Below the pieces are notes generated by a model. The model was not told the origin of the DNA. It saw nothing but the letters and a program-made list of their open reading frames with translations, and searched no databases. 64,000 nucleotides of DNA from contig NZ_JAHCDK010000002.1 of the NCBI RefSeq assembly GCF_018413465.1, positions 1 to 64,000 on the forward strand, written 5' to 3'. Each line of letters begins with the position of its first letter. The stretch's first letter is position 1. Shown piece by piece: positions 52,035-63,800 of the stretch. Made by a program: the position numbers and the translations under genes. The stretch is from Flavobacterium sp. CYK-55. GTDB lineage: Bacteria > Bacteroidota > Bacteroidia > Flavobacteriales > Flavobacteriaceae.

Positions 52035-53222
52035 TTACGAAATTACCCCGGAACCCAACAACTCATCCTCTTGATACCAAGCTACAAACTGACCGGGCGT
52101 AATGGCTGATTGAGGCTCATCAAAAGCAACGTACATACCGTTTTCAAACTGATGTAAAGTAGCTTCTTGCAAAGGTTGACGGTATCTGATGCGGGCTTTT
52201 ACTTTTAGTGTTTGCCCGTTTTCAAGACGCAAATCTTCACGAATCCAATGCACTTCATGGCCTTTGATGTAGAGGGCTTTTCTAAACAAACCCGGATGAT
52301 TTTGACCTTGACCTGTGTAGATTGTATTGTTGACTACATCGGTTGCAATCACAAACAAAGCTTCAGGAGTTCCGCCCACGTTGAGTCCGCGGCGTTGTCC
52401 GTTGGTAAAATAATGAGCACCTTGATGTTTGCCTACTACCTTGCCCATTTCTGGGGAATAAGCAATCGGCTGGGCTTCAAAAGCCAGCATTTCTTCAATG
52501 GAAACACCTTCGGGTTTGGCCATATGGTAGATAGATTGTTGTGCATCAACTTCAAAAATAAGCCCGTCTTTAGGTTGTAGTTTTTGCTGTAAAAACTCGG
52601 GCAATCGAACCTTGCCGATAAAACACAAACCTTGCGAATCTTTTTTATCAGCGGTTACCAAATCCATTTCAGTAGCAATGGCGCGTACCTCTGGTTTGGT
52701 CAATTCACCAATGGGGAATAAAGCTTTTGAGAGTTGTTCTTGCGAGAGCTGACACAGAAAATACGATTGATCTTTGTTGCCATCAACCCCGGCCAGCAAT
52801 TGATATAGGGTTTGTCCGTCCTTTTGAATAGTTCCTTTGCGGCAATAATGTCCGGTGGCTACATAATCGGCACCCAAACTCAAAGCGATTTTCATGAATA
52901 CATCAAACTTGATTTCGCGGTTGCACAAAACATCCGGATTGGGTGTGCGGCCGTTTTCATATTCGTTGAACATATAATCAACGATGCGCTCTTTGTATTG
53001 CTCGCTGAGATCAACCGTTTGAAACGGAATACCCAGTTTTTGCGCTACCAACAAGGCGTCATTGCTGTCTTCGAGCCACGGGCATTCGTTAGATATGGTT
53101 ACAGAATCGTCATGCCAATTCTTCATAAAAAGACCAATCACTTCATAGCCCTGCTGTTGCAACAAATAGGCCGCAACACTTGAATCTACTCCGCCCGATA
53201 GGCCTACCACTACTCTTTTCAT
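52035..53222 (-). CDS. mnmA: tRNA-specific 2-thiouridylase MnmA
   Basis: A 395-residue protein that matches MnmA over its length. PP-loop [13 protein letters not shown] at residues 8-20, tRNA-binding and catalytic segment with Cys in [13 protein letters not shown], second Cys in SQGLCFIGK, and C-terminal beta-barrel domain ending [10 protein letters not shown]. It thiolates U34 of Lys, Glu and Gln tRNAs using ATP and a persulfide donor. Start at 53222 ([11 protein letters not shown]) is preferred over an ATG two codons upstream. First gene of a four-gene minus-strand operon. Confidence 0.97.
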   Translation of the reverse strand: MKRVVVGLSGGVDSSVAAYLLQQQGYEVIGLFMKNWHDDSVTISNECPWLEDSNDALLVAQKLGIPFQTVDLSEQYKERIVDYMFNEYENGRTPNPDVLCNREIKFDVFMKIALSLGADYVATGHYCRKGTIQKDGQTLYQLLAGVDGNKDQSYFLCQLSQEQLSKALFPIGELTKPEVRAIATEMDLVTADKKDSQGLCFIGKVRLPEFLQQKLQPKDGLIFEVDAQQSIYHMAKPEGVSIEEMLAFEAQPIAYSPEMGKVVGKHQGAHYFTNGQRRGLNVGGTPEALFVIATDVVNNTIYTGQGQNHPGLFRKALYIKGHEVHWIREDLRLENGQTLKVKARIRYRQPLQEATLHQFENGMYVAFDEPQSAITPGQFVAWYQEDELLGSGVIS

Positions 53223-53286
53223 ATGCATGATAATTATCGGGCAAAATTAAGAATAATTTCGGCTTGTGTATGGGTATTAACAAAGC

Positions 53287-54033
53287 TTATTTTGCTTGGG
53301 GTGTTGCCTTGTCTTCGGCTGCTTTTTTTGCGCGTAATTGTGCCAATTTATTGGTTTTTGACTTGCTCATGTTTTCTTCGTGATCGAGCTTTCCGTCTTT
53401 GTAGAACTTCCAAATGCCGCGTTTTTTTCCTTTGTTGTAGTTGCCTTCTGACGCGATTTTCCCGACCGCATCTCTAAAAATTGCTTTGCCGTCATACTCG
53501 CCGTTTTTGTAGTTGGTTTCTTCAAGCACAATGCCGCTTTCGGTGTATTTTCGGTACGGACCTTCTTTGATTCCGTTTTTGTAAATGATTTCTTCGGCAG
53601 GTTTACCACCGATATAATAAACGGTTCGTTTGCCTTCAAGCTTTCCGTTTTTGTAGTTTTCAAGTGTAAATATTTCAGTAGATGCTTTGTGATAGTATTT
53701 CCAAAGGCCTTCATACTTTCTGTTAACCTCTTTGCCTTCGCTGATTTTGTTGTTTTTCTGATCATAAAAAATGGTATACGCAGAACCATCCGCAGCAAAT
53801 TCACGCGTGGCCACAACAACATGCTCTGGTGAATCTTCAAAAAACTTAAAAGTTCCGGTTTCTTTTCCGTGATTAAAAGTTCCTTCATAACGAACGCGTT
53901 TGCTTTCGGGGTACAATCCGTGCCAAGCACCGTGTCGCTGACCTTTTTCATCAAGTTTATTGGTTTCGGATTGCGCAATGGCTGAAAAAGCGATGAATAG
54001 AAAGCTGATAAAACAGTTAAGATATTTGAACAT
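53287..54033 (-). CDS. Exported YwqK/MORN-like repeat protein
   Basis: A 248-residue protein with signal peptide (FISFLFIAFSAIAQ) starting at 54033. The mature part is built of about eight 20-24-residue repeats of the form YKNGxxEGxxxxYY (for example YKNGKLEGKRTVYY, YKNGIKEGPYRKY, YKNGEYDGKAIF), as in YwqK/MORN proteins. It ends in a Lys/Ala-rich tail. Names such as 'antitoxin YwqK' refer to Bacillus; here the secretion signal suggests a periplasmic or surface role instead. Confidence 0.82.
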   Translation of the reverse strand: MFKYLNCFISFLFIAFSAIAQSETNKLDEKGQRHGAWHGLYPESKRVRYEGTFNHGKETGTFKFFEDSPEHVVVATREFAADGSAYTIFYDQKNNKISEGKEVNRKYEGLWKYYHKASTEIFTLENYKNGKLEGKRTVYYIGGKPAEEIIYKNGIKEGPYRKYTESGIVLEETNYKNGEYDGKAIFRDAVGKIASEGNYNKGKKRGIWKFYKDGKLDHEENMSKSKTNKLAQLRAKKAAEDKATPQAK

Positions 54034-54294
54034 ATGTTTTAAAAATTTTGAAGACAAAAATAGTAAACGACAAAAGTAGATGAATATTTTTTTGAATTGT
54101 TGAATTGCAAAACAGATTAGAAAATGGATTTAGCTTTCTAAAAACAAGAAAAAAAACAATCTGCTGAAAATCTATTAGTTGCGTAAAAATTAAACAATTA
54201 ATAAATATTTGTTTTGTTTATATTTTTTAAGATTTTTTTAAACAATTCATACTTTTTGTTTAATAGATTCGCAAAACAATTAAACAAATTTATT

Positions 54295-55266
54295 ATGAAA
54301 AAAACACTTAAAAACAGTTTAGTGATCATTCTGGGAATCACTTTTTTATCAATCACTTCATGCAGCAGTGACAGTGATTCATCGTCAAACACGCCTGACA
54401 ACACCATCACAGGTATAGCCAGTAGAACTTCGAATTTATCAACTTTAGTAGCGGCTCTTAACAAGGCCGGTTTGGCGGCTACTTTAAAAGGAACTGGCCT
54501 CTATACTGTGTTTGCACCAACTAATGATGCTTTTGATGATTTCTTGGCCGAGAACGGTTATGATAACCTTGACGCAGTGCCGGTAGCCACTCTAAAAGAA
54601 ATACTGCTCAATCATGTAGTTAGTGGCGAAAACACCTCTTCTTCCCTATCCACAGGTTATGTAAAAACGCTTAGCAAAGGCAGTGCTTCATCAACGAACA
54701 CTTTGAGTATGTTTATCAATACGGCCAGCGGTGTAAAAATCAACGGAATTTCTAATGTAACAGCAGCCGATGTAGATGCGTCAAATGGTGTTGTTCATAT
54801 TGTTGATGCAGTAATTGGTTTGCCAACCGTTGCAGCTCATGCTAAAGCCAACAGTAACTTCACAACCCTAGTTAGTTTGCTCAACCGACCAGGCCAGCCA
54901 AACTTTGAGAGCGTATTGTCAAATCCGGGCACCTATACTGTTTTTGCGCCCACCAATGATGCTTTTACTGCTTTAAATACCGAACTTGAACCAACCGGAG
55001 GAATCGCAGCTGTATCAGCTGACAACATCACCAAAATTTTACAGTATCACGTTGTGAGCGAGGCTAACGTTTTATCTTCACAATTAACAGAAGGTCAAAA
55101 CATAACACCTATCTTAACACCTTCGCAAACTTTTCAGGTTTTATTATCGGGAGGGGCAAAACTCAAAGACGCATCCAACAGACAATGTAACATAATTGCC
55201 ACCGATGTTCAATGTTCAAACGGAATCATACATGTTCTTAGCAAAGTACTGCTACCAAACTTGTAA
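54295..55266 (+). CDS. Lipoprotein with two fasciclin domains
   Basis: A 323-residue lipoprotein starting at 54295 (MKKTLKNSLVIILGITFLSI, lipobox TSC). A Ser/Asp linker leads into two fasciclin (FAS1) domains at about residues 45-180 and 185-320. Each has the H1 motif YTVFAPTNDAF and the H2-like region ending VVHIVDAVI or IIHVLSKVL. FAS1 domains mediate adhesion. Start chosen by the lipoprotein signal; the frame is open 27 codons further upstream. A terminator follows at 55291-55328. Confidence 0.93.
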   Translation: MKKTLKNSLVIILGITFLSITSCSSDSDSSSNTPDNTITGIASRTSNLSTLVAALNKAGLAATLKGTGLYTVFAPTNDAFDDFLAENGYDNLDAVPVATLKEILLNHVVSGENTSSSLSTGYVKTLSKGSASSTNTLSMFINTASGVKINGISNVTAADVDASNGVVHIVDAVIGLPTVAAHAKANSNFTTLVSLLNRPGQPNFESVLSNPGTYTVFAPTNDAFTALNTELEPTGGIAAVSADNITKILQYHVVSEANVLSSQLTEGQNITPILTPSQTFQVLLSGGAKLKDASNRQCNIIATDVQCSNGIIHVLSKVLLPNL

Positions 55267-55290
55267 TTTTAGTTAGTTTGTTTTTGTGAA

Positions 55291-55328
55291 AAGCCTCTGC
55301 AAAGTGAGAATAGCGGAGGCTTTTTTTT
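55291..55328 (+). terminator. Rho-independent terminator
   Basis: Stem AAGCCTCTGC (55291-55300) / GCGGAGGCTT (55313-55322) with one mismatch, then eight T (55321-55328). Confidence 0.8.
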
Positions 55329-55344
55329 ATGAAATGCCTAAAAA

Positions 55345-57447
55345 TTACTTAATCTCTTTTTCTTTGAGCAAGCGTTGCAACTGCGTTTTTTCGCGAATGG
55401 GCAACTTGGGTTCAAGCTCGGTAAACATCTTGCGGTATTGATCATCTTTGAGCAATTTACGGATGTTTTCTTTACAAAAATTCACAAACTGCCAACGGTG
55501 ATTTCCGGTTCCGTAGGCCAAACTTTTGAGTACATCTTCAGTAAAAAGCTCTAAACTGATGAGTTTGAGCAAAGCCAATTCTTGTATACCCGAATCATAA
55601 TTGGTTCCGGTAAACTGCAAAAGCTCGAAGTAAATTTTTGATTTTTCATCCGCCTTATCTGTGGTTAAATAAGCCAAATACAAATGCATCAAACGTAGAT
55701 TTTGGTCTTGAAAACCGATCCATTTTTTTGATTTATCGATGTATCGTACGCGCTCATTCGGAAAGTTTTTCCACAAGAAATACAAAGCAGCTTCGCGGGT
55801 TTCGTAGGATGCATCGTCGAGTAAAGTTTCATAATTAGCTCTGAACGATTCCGGAATTTCTTCAAGCGAATTGGCCACCGCTTGACGCACTTTTATATCG
55901 CCGGTTTTGATCGCCGCTTGCAACAGAAATTCTTTTTCGACAAAAGGCTTTTCAGTTGCTTGATACACAAGCAATTCTTTGATGGGGAAATACGCTTTTG
56001 AGTTGAAAATGTCTAAAATTTGTTGGCGATTTTGTACCAAATCCAATCGGTGATCGCGCAAATCGTAATATTGTTTGACGAATGTATTTTTGAGCAACAA
56101 AGTATCGGCATGCGCAGCCGGAAACTGAGCTGACTCTAACCACAATTTCTGAAACGCAACAACATCAAACGACGAAACTTTTTTGACTTCGTCCAAGAAA
56201 TCATCGGTGGTCACGTTTTTAAAAGCGTATTTCTTGAGGTAATTCTTCACAGCCAAATCAAACTTTTTCGCACCGATTTGTTCGCGCAAAACATGCAACG
56301 CCCACGCGCCCTTTTGATAAAATGTCAGTGAACTCGCTTTGGGGTTCAGCAACGGAATCGTATCGGTCTTGGCGGCTTCAATCAATTGACGAGAAGTTTT
56401 GTACAATTTGTTGTAAAAATAATCGTCACCAAAAACCGAGCGTTCGGCGAGCAGAGCGTAATAAGTCGCGAAACCTTCTTGTAACCAATGGTCTTTTCCG
56501 GATTGCGCCGTAACCAAATCGCCAAACCACTGATGCGCCAATTCATGCGCGTTCACATTGAGGTAATTTCGGTCGTTATAGGCTATACTATCAACCACAA
56601 AATCTCTTGAAAACAAAGTAGATGAAGTGTTTTCCATGCCGGCATACAAGAAATCACGCACCGGAATTTGGCGATAAACCTTCCATGGATAGGCCACGCC
56701 AATGGTTTTTTCAAGGTAATCAAATATTTTTTTGCTGTAGCGATAGGTGGGTTCAACTTTATCAGCATCCTTGGTTTCATAATACATCTCCAGCGGAATA
56801 CCCGAAGCTGATTTTTCGGTTTTTTTCTGAAAATGCCCGATGGCCAACATCACCAAATAACTGCTCATAGGCTCATTCATGCGGTATTTCCAGATGATAT
56901 CGTTGCCTTGCGCTTGTTTTTCAAGCAAAACTCCGTTCGAAATGACTTCGAAACTCTTGTGAAAAGCAACGTCCAAACTAAACAGCGCTTTATCATTCAC
57001 ATCATCTATACACGGCAACCAATGGCTTGTGTTTTTGCCTTGTCCTTGTGTCCAGATTTGGCCTTGAACTTCTTCGGGTGTGTCATTTTTATGGGTAAAA
57101 TCCCAGTTGACAAAATACATGGCTTGCGTCGGAAAAGCCTCATAATCAAAACTCAAAACATTTTTACCAACCCGCAAACCTTCATAGAGCAAAAGTTGTT
57201 TTTTGTTTTCTTTGAATTGGACGTTTTCGCCGTTTAGTTTTACATGGGTAAAAACCATTTTTTGAGCATCGATGCGAAGCGTGTCTGTACTTTTAAAAAG
57301 CTCAAAAGTGTATTTGGCTTGCCCGGTTACATTTCGTTTGACGGGATTGATGCTCAACGCTGCATGAATGGTTTTAAAATCAACCACACGGGCCGGTTGT
57401 GCCCATAAAGTCAAGGTAAATAAGAGGAAAAACACGATTTTTTTCAT
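55345..57447 (-). CDS. M1-family aminopeptidase
   Basis: A 700-residue metallopeptidase, start at 57447 (MKKIVFFLLFTLTLWAQ, signal peptide). The N-terminal beta domain is followed by the exopeptidase motif GAMEN-like GMENTSSTLF and the zinc site HELAHQWFGD with the third ligand Glu in WLQEGFATYYA 18 residues later. The C-terminal 250 residues are HEAT/ARM-like helices (VRQAVANSLEEIPESF, YETREAALYFLWK). It would remove N-terminal residues from peptides outside the cytoplasm. It lies convergent with the fasciclin gene and divergent from recG. Confidence 0.93.
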   Translation of the reverse strand: MKKIVFFLLFTLTLWAQPARVVDFKTIHAALSINPVKRNVTGQAKYTFELFKSTDTLRIDAQKMVFTHVKLNGENVQFKENKKQLLLYEGLRVGKNVLSFDYEAFPTQAMYFVNWDFTHKNDTPEEVQGQIWTQGQGKNTSHWLPCIDDVNDKALFSLDVAFHKSFEVISNGVLLEKQAQGNDIIWKYRMNEPMSSYLVMLAIGHFQKKTEKSASGIPLEMYYETKDADKVEPTYRYSKKIFDYLEKTIGVAYPWKVYRQIPVRDFLYAGMENTSSTLFSRDFVVDSIAYNDRNYLNVNAHELAHQWFGDLVTAQSGKDHWLQEGFATYYALLAERSVFGDDYFYNKLYKTSRQLIEAAKTDTIPLLNPKASSLTFYQKGAWALHVLREQIGAKKFDLAVKNYLKKYAFKNVTTDDFLDEVKKVSSFDVVAFQKLWLESAQFPAAHADTLLLKNTFVKQYYDLRDHRLDLVQNRQQILDIFNSKAYFPIKELLVYQATEKPFVEKEFLLQAAIKTGDIKVRQAVANSLEEIPESFRANYETLLDDASYETREAALYFLWKNFPNERVRYIDKSKKWIGFQDQNLRLMHLYLAYLTTDKADEKSKIYFELLQFTGTNYDSGIQELALLKLISLELFTEDVLKSLAYGTGNHRWQFVNFCKENIRKLLKDDQYRKMFTELEPKLPIREKTQLQRLLKEKEIK

Positions 57448-57571
57448 GCGCAAACAAATGTCATGGCAAATATACACAGAACGCCTTTGCAGCTTGTTAT
57501 GCGTTTCTTAATTTTCAAAATATACTTATCTTCGTCGGGGTAAAAGCCGTTAATTTTTAATACAAATCGAC

Positions 57572-59674
57572 ATGTCTGAGTTGTTGCAAACCCCGATTGA
57601 ATACCTCAAAGGCGTTGGCCCGAGTCGTGGTCAATTGCTCAGAAAAGAATTGGGTATTCACACCTATGCCGATTTGCTTCAGTTTTTTCCGCATCGATAC
57701 ATTGACCGCACGCGTTATTACAAAATAAACGAGCTGCGCGAACAACCCACCGAAGTACAATTGGTAGGCAAAATTATCCACATCAAAACCGTTGAACAAA
57801 AGCGCGGTAAAAGACTCGTAGCCAACTTTGTAGACGAAACCGGACAAATGGAGCTCGTGTGGTTTCAAGGTCATAAATGGATCCGCGAAAATCTGCCGCT
57901 CAATGTGCCGATTGTGATTTTTGGACGATGCCAATTATTCAACCATCAGTTTTCGATGCCACACCCCGAGATTGAGCTTTTATCAGAACACCAGCAAAAT
58001 CTGCGCGGCGCCTTACAAGCGATGTATCGATCCACCGAAGCGCTGTCTAACAAAGGTTTTACACACCGAACTTTTGGCAAACTTGTACAACAAGCCTTGC
58101 TCGAAACCCGCGATTTAATAGCCGAAACTTTGCCCGAACACCTACTGAGCGCCTGGCAACTCATGCCCAAAAAAGAGGCCATGCTTCAGGTGCATTTTCC
58201 GCGTGACAACGACGGATTATCCAAGGCGCAATTCAGACTTAAGTTTGAAGAATTGTTCTATATTCAGCTGCAACTCATCAGCAAAAATCTGATTAGAAAA
58301 CACAAAATAAAAGGTCATGCTTTTAACCAAGTGGGCACTTATTTCAACGAATTTTACCAAAATCACTTGCCATTTGATTTAACCGGAGCGCAAAAACGCG
58401 TGCTCAAAGAAATCAGAAATGACATGGGCCAACCCGCGCAAATGAACCGTCTTTTGCAAGGCGATGTGGGCTCGGGCAAAACCATCGTGGCCTTTATGAG
58501 CATGCTTTTGGCACTAGACAACGGTTTTCAAGCTTGCCTGATGGCGCCTACCGAAATTCTGGCCAATCAGCATTATATCGGGCTCAGCGAATTGGCCGAT
58601 AAAATGGGCATCAGCATTAAAATTTTAACGGGTTCAACCAAAACTGCTGAGCGAAAAGTTATTCATGAAATGCTTGAAAGCGGTCAACTCAAAATCTTGA
58701 TCGGAACGCATGCTTTGCTTGAAGACAAAGTACAATTTCACAATTTAGGATTGGCCGTTATTGATGAACAACACCGATTTGGCGTAGAACAGCGCTCAAA
58801 ACTTTGGAAGAAAAACAGCATTCCGCCGCATGTGTTGGTCATGACTGCCACGCCGATTCCGAGAACTTTGGCGATGAGTTTATACGGTGATTTAGATTTA
58901 TCAGTCATTGACGAATTGCCGCCGGGGCGAAAACCCATACAAACCGTCCATCGATTTGACAGCAATCGGCTCAAGGTTTGGAAATTCATGCGTGATGAAA
59001 TAGCGCTCGGGCGACAGATTTACATTGTTTATCCGCTCATTCAGGAATCTGAAAAAATGGACCTCAAAGACTTAATGGACGGCTACGAAAGCATCTCGCG
59101 CGATTTTCCGCTGCCTGAGTACGCCATATCCATCGTGCACGGCAAAATGAAACCTGCCGACAAAGACGCCGAAATGAAGCGTTTTGCACAAGGAAAAACC
59201 AACATCATGGTGGCTACCACGGTGATTGAAGTAGGCGTAAATGTGCCCAATGCAAGTGTGATGATTATTGAAAATGCCGAGCGATTTGGCTTGTCGCAAT
59301 TGCATCAGTTGCGCGGACGTGTGGGGCGCGGTGCCGATCAGAGTTACTGTATTTTGATGACTTCGCACAAACTCAGCGCCGACAGCAAAACCCGACTTGA
59401 AACCATGTGTCGCACCAACGATGGTTTTGAAATTGCCGAAGTAGATTTGAAATTGCGCGGTCCCGGCGATTTGATGGGCACCCAACAAAGTGGCATTCTG
59501 AATTTGCAAATTGCCGATTTGGTCAAAGATCGCGACATTTTGCAACTGGCGCGTCACAGAGCCATAGAGATTTTAAAACGCGATGCTCCGATGGAATTGC
59601 CCGAACATAGTGTCTTGCGCAAAACGTATATTGAACTCACCAAAAAGAAAAATCTTTGGAATCACATCAGCTAA
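57572..59674 (+). CDS. recG: ATP-dependent DNA helicase RecG
   Basis: A 700-residue SF2 helicase. The N-terminal wedge/OB-fold domain (about 1-240) with LQFFPHRYIDRTRYY is followed by helicase motifs: I in GDVGSGKTIVAF near residue 300, II as DEQH (VIDEQHRFGVEQR), III TATPIPRTLAM, and V-VI with TTVIEVGVNVPNA and QLRGRVGRGADQ. RecG remodels stalled replication forks and Holliday junctions. TATCTTCG at 57527-57534 is a possible -7 box. Confidence 0.97.
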   Translation: MSELLQTPIEYLKGVGPSRGQLLRKELGIHTYADLLQFFPHRYIDRTRYYKINELREQPTEVQLVGKIIHIKTVEQKRGKRLVANFVDETGQMELVWFQGHKWIRENLPLNVPIVIFGRCQLFNHQFSMPHPEIELLSEHQQNLRGALQAMYRSTEALSNKGFTHRTFGKLVQQALLETRDLIAETLPEHLLSAWQLMPKKEAMLQVHFPRDNDGLSKAQFRLKFEELFYIQLQLISKNLIRKHKIKGHAFNQVGTYFNEFYQNHLPFDLTGAQKRVLKEIRNDMGQPAQMNRLLQGDVGSGKTIVAFMSMLLALDNGFQACLMAPTEILANQHYIGLSELADKMGISIKILTGSTKTAERKVIHEMLESGQLKILIGTHALLEDKVQFHNLGLAVIDEQHRFGVEQRSKLWKKNSIPPHVLVMTATPIPRTLAMSLYGDLDLSVIDELPPGRKPIQTVHRFDSNRLKVWKFMRDEIALGRQIYIVYPLIQESEKMDLKDLMDGYESISRDFPLPEYAISIVHGKMKPADKDAEMKRFAQGKTNIMVATTVIEVGVNVPNASVMIIENAERFGLSQLHQLRGRVGRGADQSYCILMTSHKLSADSKTRLETMCRTNDGFEIAEVDLKLRGPGDLMGTQQSGILNLQIADLVKDRDILQLARHRAIEILKRDAPMELPEHSVLRKTYIELTKKKNLWNHIS

Positions 59675-59773
59675 AAACGGTTGTTAAATAAAGTTTAACA
59701 GGCCGGCTTTTACCGATTCTAAAAACTACATTTGACCGTCATAAAACAATCCTTTTGTGAGGAATTTCAGCCT

Positions 59774-60832
59774 ATGAAAGTAAAATACATCGCATATGCC
59801 CTACTGTTGGTTGGTTTAGGAAGTTTAATTGCCTATCGAATTCAAACCAACAAAAGCCAAGACGAATCAGGTAAAGACAAAGGCCCAAAAAAACCCATCA
59901 AAGTAACCGGACTGGTTATTGAACCACAGATTTTTGACAACGAACTCTCGCTCACCGGTGCGCTTGAAGCCAACGAACAAGTTGAAGTGCGCAGTGAAGT
60001 TTCGGGCGTGGTACAGAGCATTCATTTTCAAGAAGGAAGCCAAGTTCAAAAAGGACAAGTTCTGGTTAAAGTCAACGATAGTGAATTGCGCGCGCAACTG
60101 CGTCAAGCCAAAACCAAAGAATCTTTGGCCGCTGAAAATGAAAGACGCGCCAAATTACTGCTCGCCAAAGAAGCCATCAGCCAAGAAGAATATGACATCA
60201 CTTTGGCCGACTACAAATCAGCCCAAGCCCAAAGCCAACTCATTGCAGCGCAACTTGACAAAACCAGTATACGTGCGCCTTTTTCGGGTAAAATTGGTTT
60301 GCGTTCAATTTCGCCAGGCGCTTATCTCACGCCTTCTTTGCTCATTGCTAAACTCGTCAACACCGGGCAACTCAAAATTACATTTTCAATTCCCGAAAAA
60401 TACGCTGGTCAGATTCAAAACAACACCGTTTTAAACTTTACAGTGGCCAATTCAGACCAAGTATTCAAAGCCAAAATTTATGCGCTTGAACCCGGCATTG
60501 AAGCTACTACACGAACTTTACAAGTGCGCGCCTCAACCGAAAACGCCAACAACAAGCTCATTCCGGGCACTTTTGCCAACATTATTTTACCGCTCGATAA
60601 AATCAAAGATGCCGTCATGGTGCCGAGTGAAGCGATTGTTCCGGTGCAAAAAGGCAAAAAAGTATACATCGTTGAAGGAGGAAAAGCCATCGAAACTATG
60701 GTAACTACGGCCACCAGAACCGATGCATCTATCTTGGTTTTAACCGGACTCAAACCCGGCGACACACTCATTACCAGCGGTGTGATGGCACTTAAAAACG
60801 AGGCGCCCGTTCAAGTGAAACTCAAATCATAA
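59774..60832 (+). CDS. RND efflux periplasmic adaptor (membrane fusion protein)
   Basis: A 352-residue HlyD/AcrA-type adaptor; start at 59774, just before the N-terminal membrane anchor (IAYALLLVGLGSLIAYRI). Lipoyl-like domain with GALEANEQVEVRSEVSGVV and EGSQVQKGQVLVKV, an alpha-helical hairpin at about 110-160 rich in Gln, Ala and Lys, and the beta-barrel and membrane-proximal domain with APFSGKIGLRSISPGAYL. It connects the RND pump to the TolC-like channel in the next genes. TACATTTG at 59727-59734 is a likely -7 box. Confidence 0.92.
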   Translation: MKVKYIAYALLLVGLGSLIAYRIQTNKSQDESGKDKGPKKPIKVTGLVIEPQIFDNELSLTGALEANEQVEVRSEVSGVVQSIHFQEGSQVQKGQVLVKVNDSELRAQLRQAKTKESLAAENERRAKLLLAKEAISQEEYDITLADYKSAQAQSQLIAAQLDKTSIRAPFSGKIGLRSISPGAYLTPSLLIAKLVNTGQLKITFSIPEKYAGQIQNNTVLNFTVANSDQVFKAKIYALEPGIEATTRTLQVRASTENANNKLIPGTFANIILPLDKIKDAVMVPSEAIVPVQKGKKVYIVEGGKAIETMVTTATRTDASILVLTGLKPGDTLITSGVMALKNEAPVQVKLKS

Positions 60833-60835
60833 CCC

Positions 60836-63800
60836 ATGAGTTTATCCACGCTAAGCATCAAACGACCCGTACTAACCATTGTCTTGAATCTAACGTTGAT
60901 TCTCTTTGGTGTTATTGGGTATAAATTTCTGGGCATTCGCGAGTTTCCGTCGATTGATCCGGCGCAGATTTCTATCCGAACCGATTATGCCGGAGCCAAT
61001 GCGGACATCATCGAATCGCAAATTACCGAACCCATTGAAAAAGCCATCAACTCGATTGACGGCATCAAAAACATCACCTCGTCAAGCGTTCAAGGAACCA
61101 GCAACATTACCGTTGAGTTTAACCTGAATAAAGACCTCGAAACCGCTGCCAACGATGTGCGCGATAAAGTAGCCATTGCCGCCAAAAGCTTGCCTAAAGA
61201 TATTGATGGTCCGCCGGTGGTTTCAAAAGCCGATGCGAATGCCGATGCGATCATCTCGATGACCATTCAAAGCGATACCCGAAGCCCGTTGGAGCTCAGC
61301 GATTATGCTGAAAACGTTATTGGGCCGAGGCTCGAAACCATTCCGGGCGTGAGCGGTATTCAGATTTGGGGACAGAAAAAATACGCCATGCGCTTGTGGA
61401 TTGACCCGATTAAATTGGCATCTTATGGTTGTACGGTCTCAGACGTCAAAAATGCTCTTGGACAACAAAATGTAGAACTTCCGTCGGGAAAACTCACTGG
61501 AAACAGCACTGAACTTACTGTAAAAACCGTTGGAAACCTCAGCAAACCTGAAGAATTCAACAACCTCATCATCAAAACCGATGGAGAAAAAATCGTTCGT
61601 TTGAGCGATGTCGGTTCGGCTGCACTCGGCCCTGAAAATCTCGAAACGCAAATGTCGCAATCAGGTTTACCGCTGGTAGCCGTGGCGATTGTGCCGCTTC
61701 CGGGGGCGAATTATCTAGACATTTCAAAAGAATTCTACAAAAAATTTGAAGTGCTTAAAAAAGATTTACCCAAAGATATTCAACTCAACATTGCCATTGA
61801 CAACACCGTTTTTGTCAAAAAATCAGTGCTTGAAGTGGCCGAAACCTTAGGCATATCGATCTTGTTGGTGATTTTGATTATTTACTTGTTTTTCCGCGAT
61901 TGGGCCATTGCGTTCCGACCGCTGATTGACATTCCGGTATCGCTCATAGCCACTTTTTTTATCATGTGGTTGTTCGGATTTTCGATCAATGTACTGACGC
62001 TTTTGGCCATTGTGCTCGCGACCGGTTTGGTGGTGGATGACGGAATTGTAGTGACCGAAAACATCTTCAAAAAAGTTGAAGAAGGCATGAGCCCGATTGA
62101 GGCGGCCATCAAAGGCTCGAATGAAATTTTCTTTGCGGTTATCTCTATTTCAATCACGCTGGCGGCGGTGTTTTTACCGGTGATTTTCTTAGACGGATTT
62201 GTGGGCCGTTTGTTCCGCGAATTTGGTGTGGTGATTGGCGCCGCGGTGCTTATATCGGCCTTTGTTTCACTGACTTTGACCCCAATGCTCAACGCTTATT
62301 TGATGAAAGGCGGACATCAGAAAAAATCAAAATTCTACGAACTGACCGAACCCATTTTTGAAAACATCAACCAATCCTACGCTGTATCGCTTAAAAAATT
62401 CATCGGCCACAAATGGATCAGCTTTGCTATTTTGGGCTTTTGTTTTGCGCTGATTTATCTGTTTTTTAATATTTTACCTAAAGAAACCGCGCCTTATGAT
62501 GACCGCAGTTCACTCGTGATGGTCACCACTACAGCCGAAGGTTCTTCGTATGATTACACCAATCGTTTTATGCAAGAATTGTCACGCTTGATTGACGATT
62601 CAATTCCGGAAAAGAAAGTGAGTTTGGTGATTACCGCACCCGGATTTAACGCTTCGGCTACCAACAGCGGTCGCGTGCGCATTGCTTTGGTGGATCCTGA
62701 AAAACGAGAACGCTCGCAGAAAGAATTGGCCGAAAAACTCACCAAATGGACTAAAGGTTATCCCGATGCCAAAACTTCGGTGACCGAGCAGCCGACCATT
62801 GCCGTGAATAAGCGCGGTGGGCTTCCGATTCAGTACATTATTCAAGCGCCGAATTTTGAAAAATTGCAAGAGAAGATTCCACAGTTTATGGAAGAAGCCG
62901 CCAAAGATCCGACTTTTGCCATGACCGATGTGAACCTCAAATTCAACAAACCCGAAATCAACGTAACCATTGATCGCGAAAAGGCTGAAAGTCTGGGTGT
63001 TTCTGTTTTAGACATTGCGCAAACGCTGCAACTTTCGCTCAGCGGACAGCGTTTTGGGTATTTTTTGATGAACGGAAAACAGTATCAAGTGATTGGGCAA
63101 TTTGACCAAAAAGATCGCTCAAAACCACTTGATTTGACTTCGATGTTTGTGCGCAATACGCAAGGCCAACTCATTCAAATGGACAATGTGGTGCATATTG
63201 ACGAGAAAAGTAATCCGCCGCAATTGTATCACAACAACCGAAATATGTCGGCTACCGTGATGGCCGGATTGGCGCCGGGCAAAAGCATCAGCGATGGCAT
63301 TGAAGCCATGAACCGCATTCGCGAAAAAGTACTCGACGATAGTTTTACCACCGATTTAGGCGGAGAATCGCGCGATTTTGTGGAGAGCAACTCGAATACT
63401 TCGTTTGCTTTTGGTTTGGCTTTGTTGCTTATTTTCTTGATTTTGTCGGCTCAATTCGAGAGTTTTATTGATCCGCTGATTATTATTCTGACCGTTCCGA
63501 TGGCCGTGGCCGGAGCATTGTTCTCGCTTTGGTTGTTTGGTCAGACTTGGAATATTTTTAGTCAAATTGGTACCATTATGCTCATTGGTTTGGTCACCAA
63601 AAACGGAATTCTGATTGTAGAATTTGCCAACCAATTGCGCGAGCAAGGCATGGAGAAAACCCAGGCCATTTTGCACGCCGCAGAATCGCGTTTGCGCCCT
63701 ATTTTAATGACGAGTTTGGCGATTGCCTTGGGCGCTTTGCCGATTGCTTTATCACTCGGAGCAGCCGCCACGAGCCGCATTGGCATGGGCGTGGTGATTG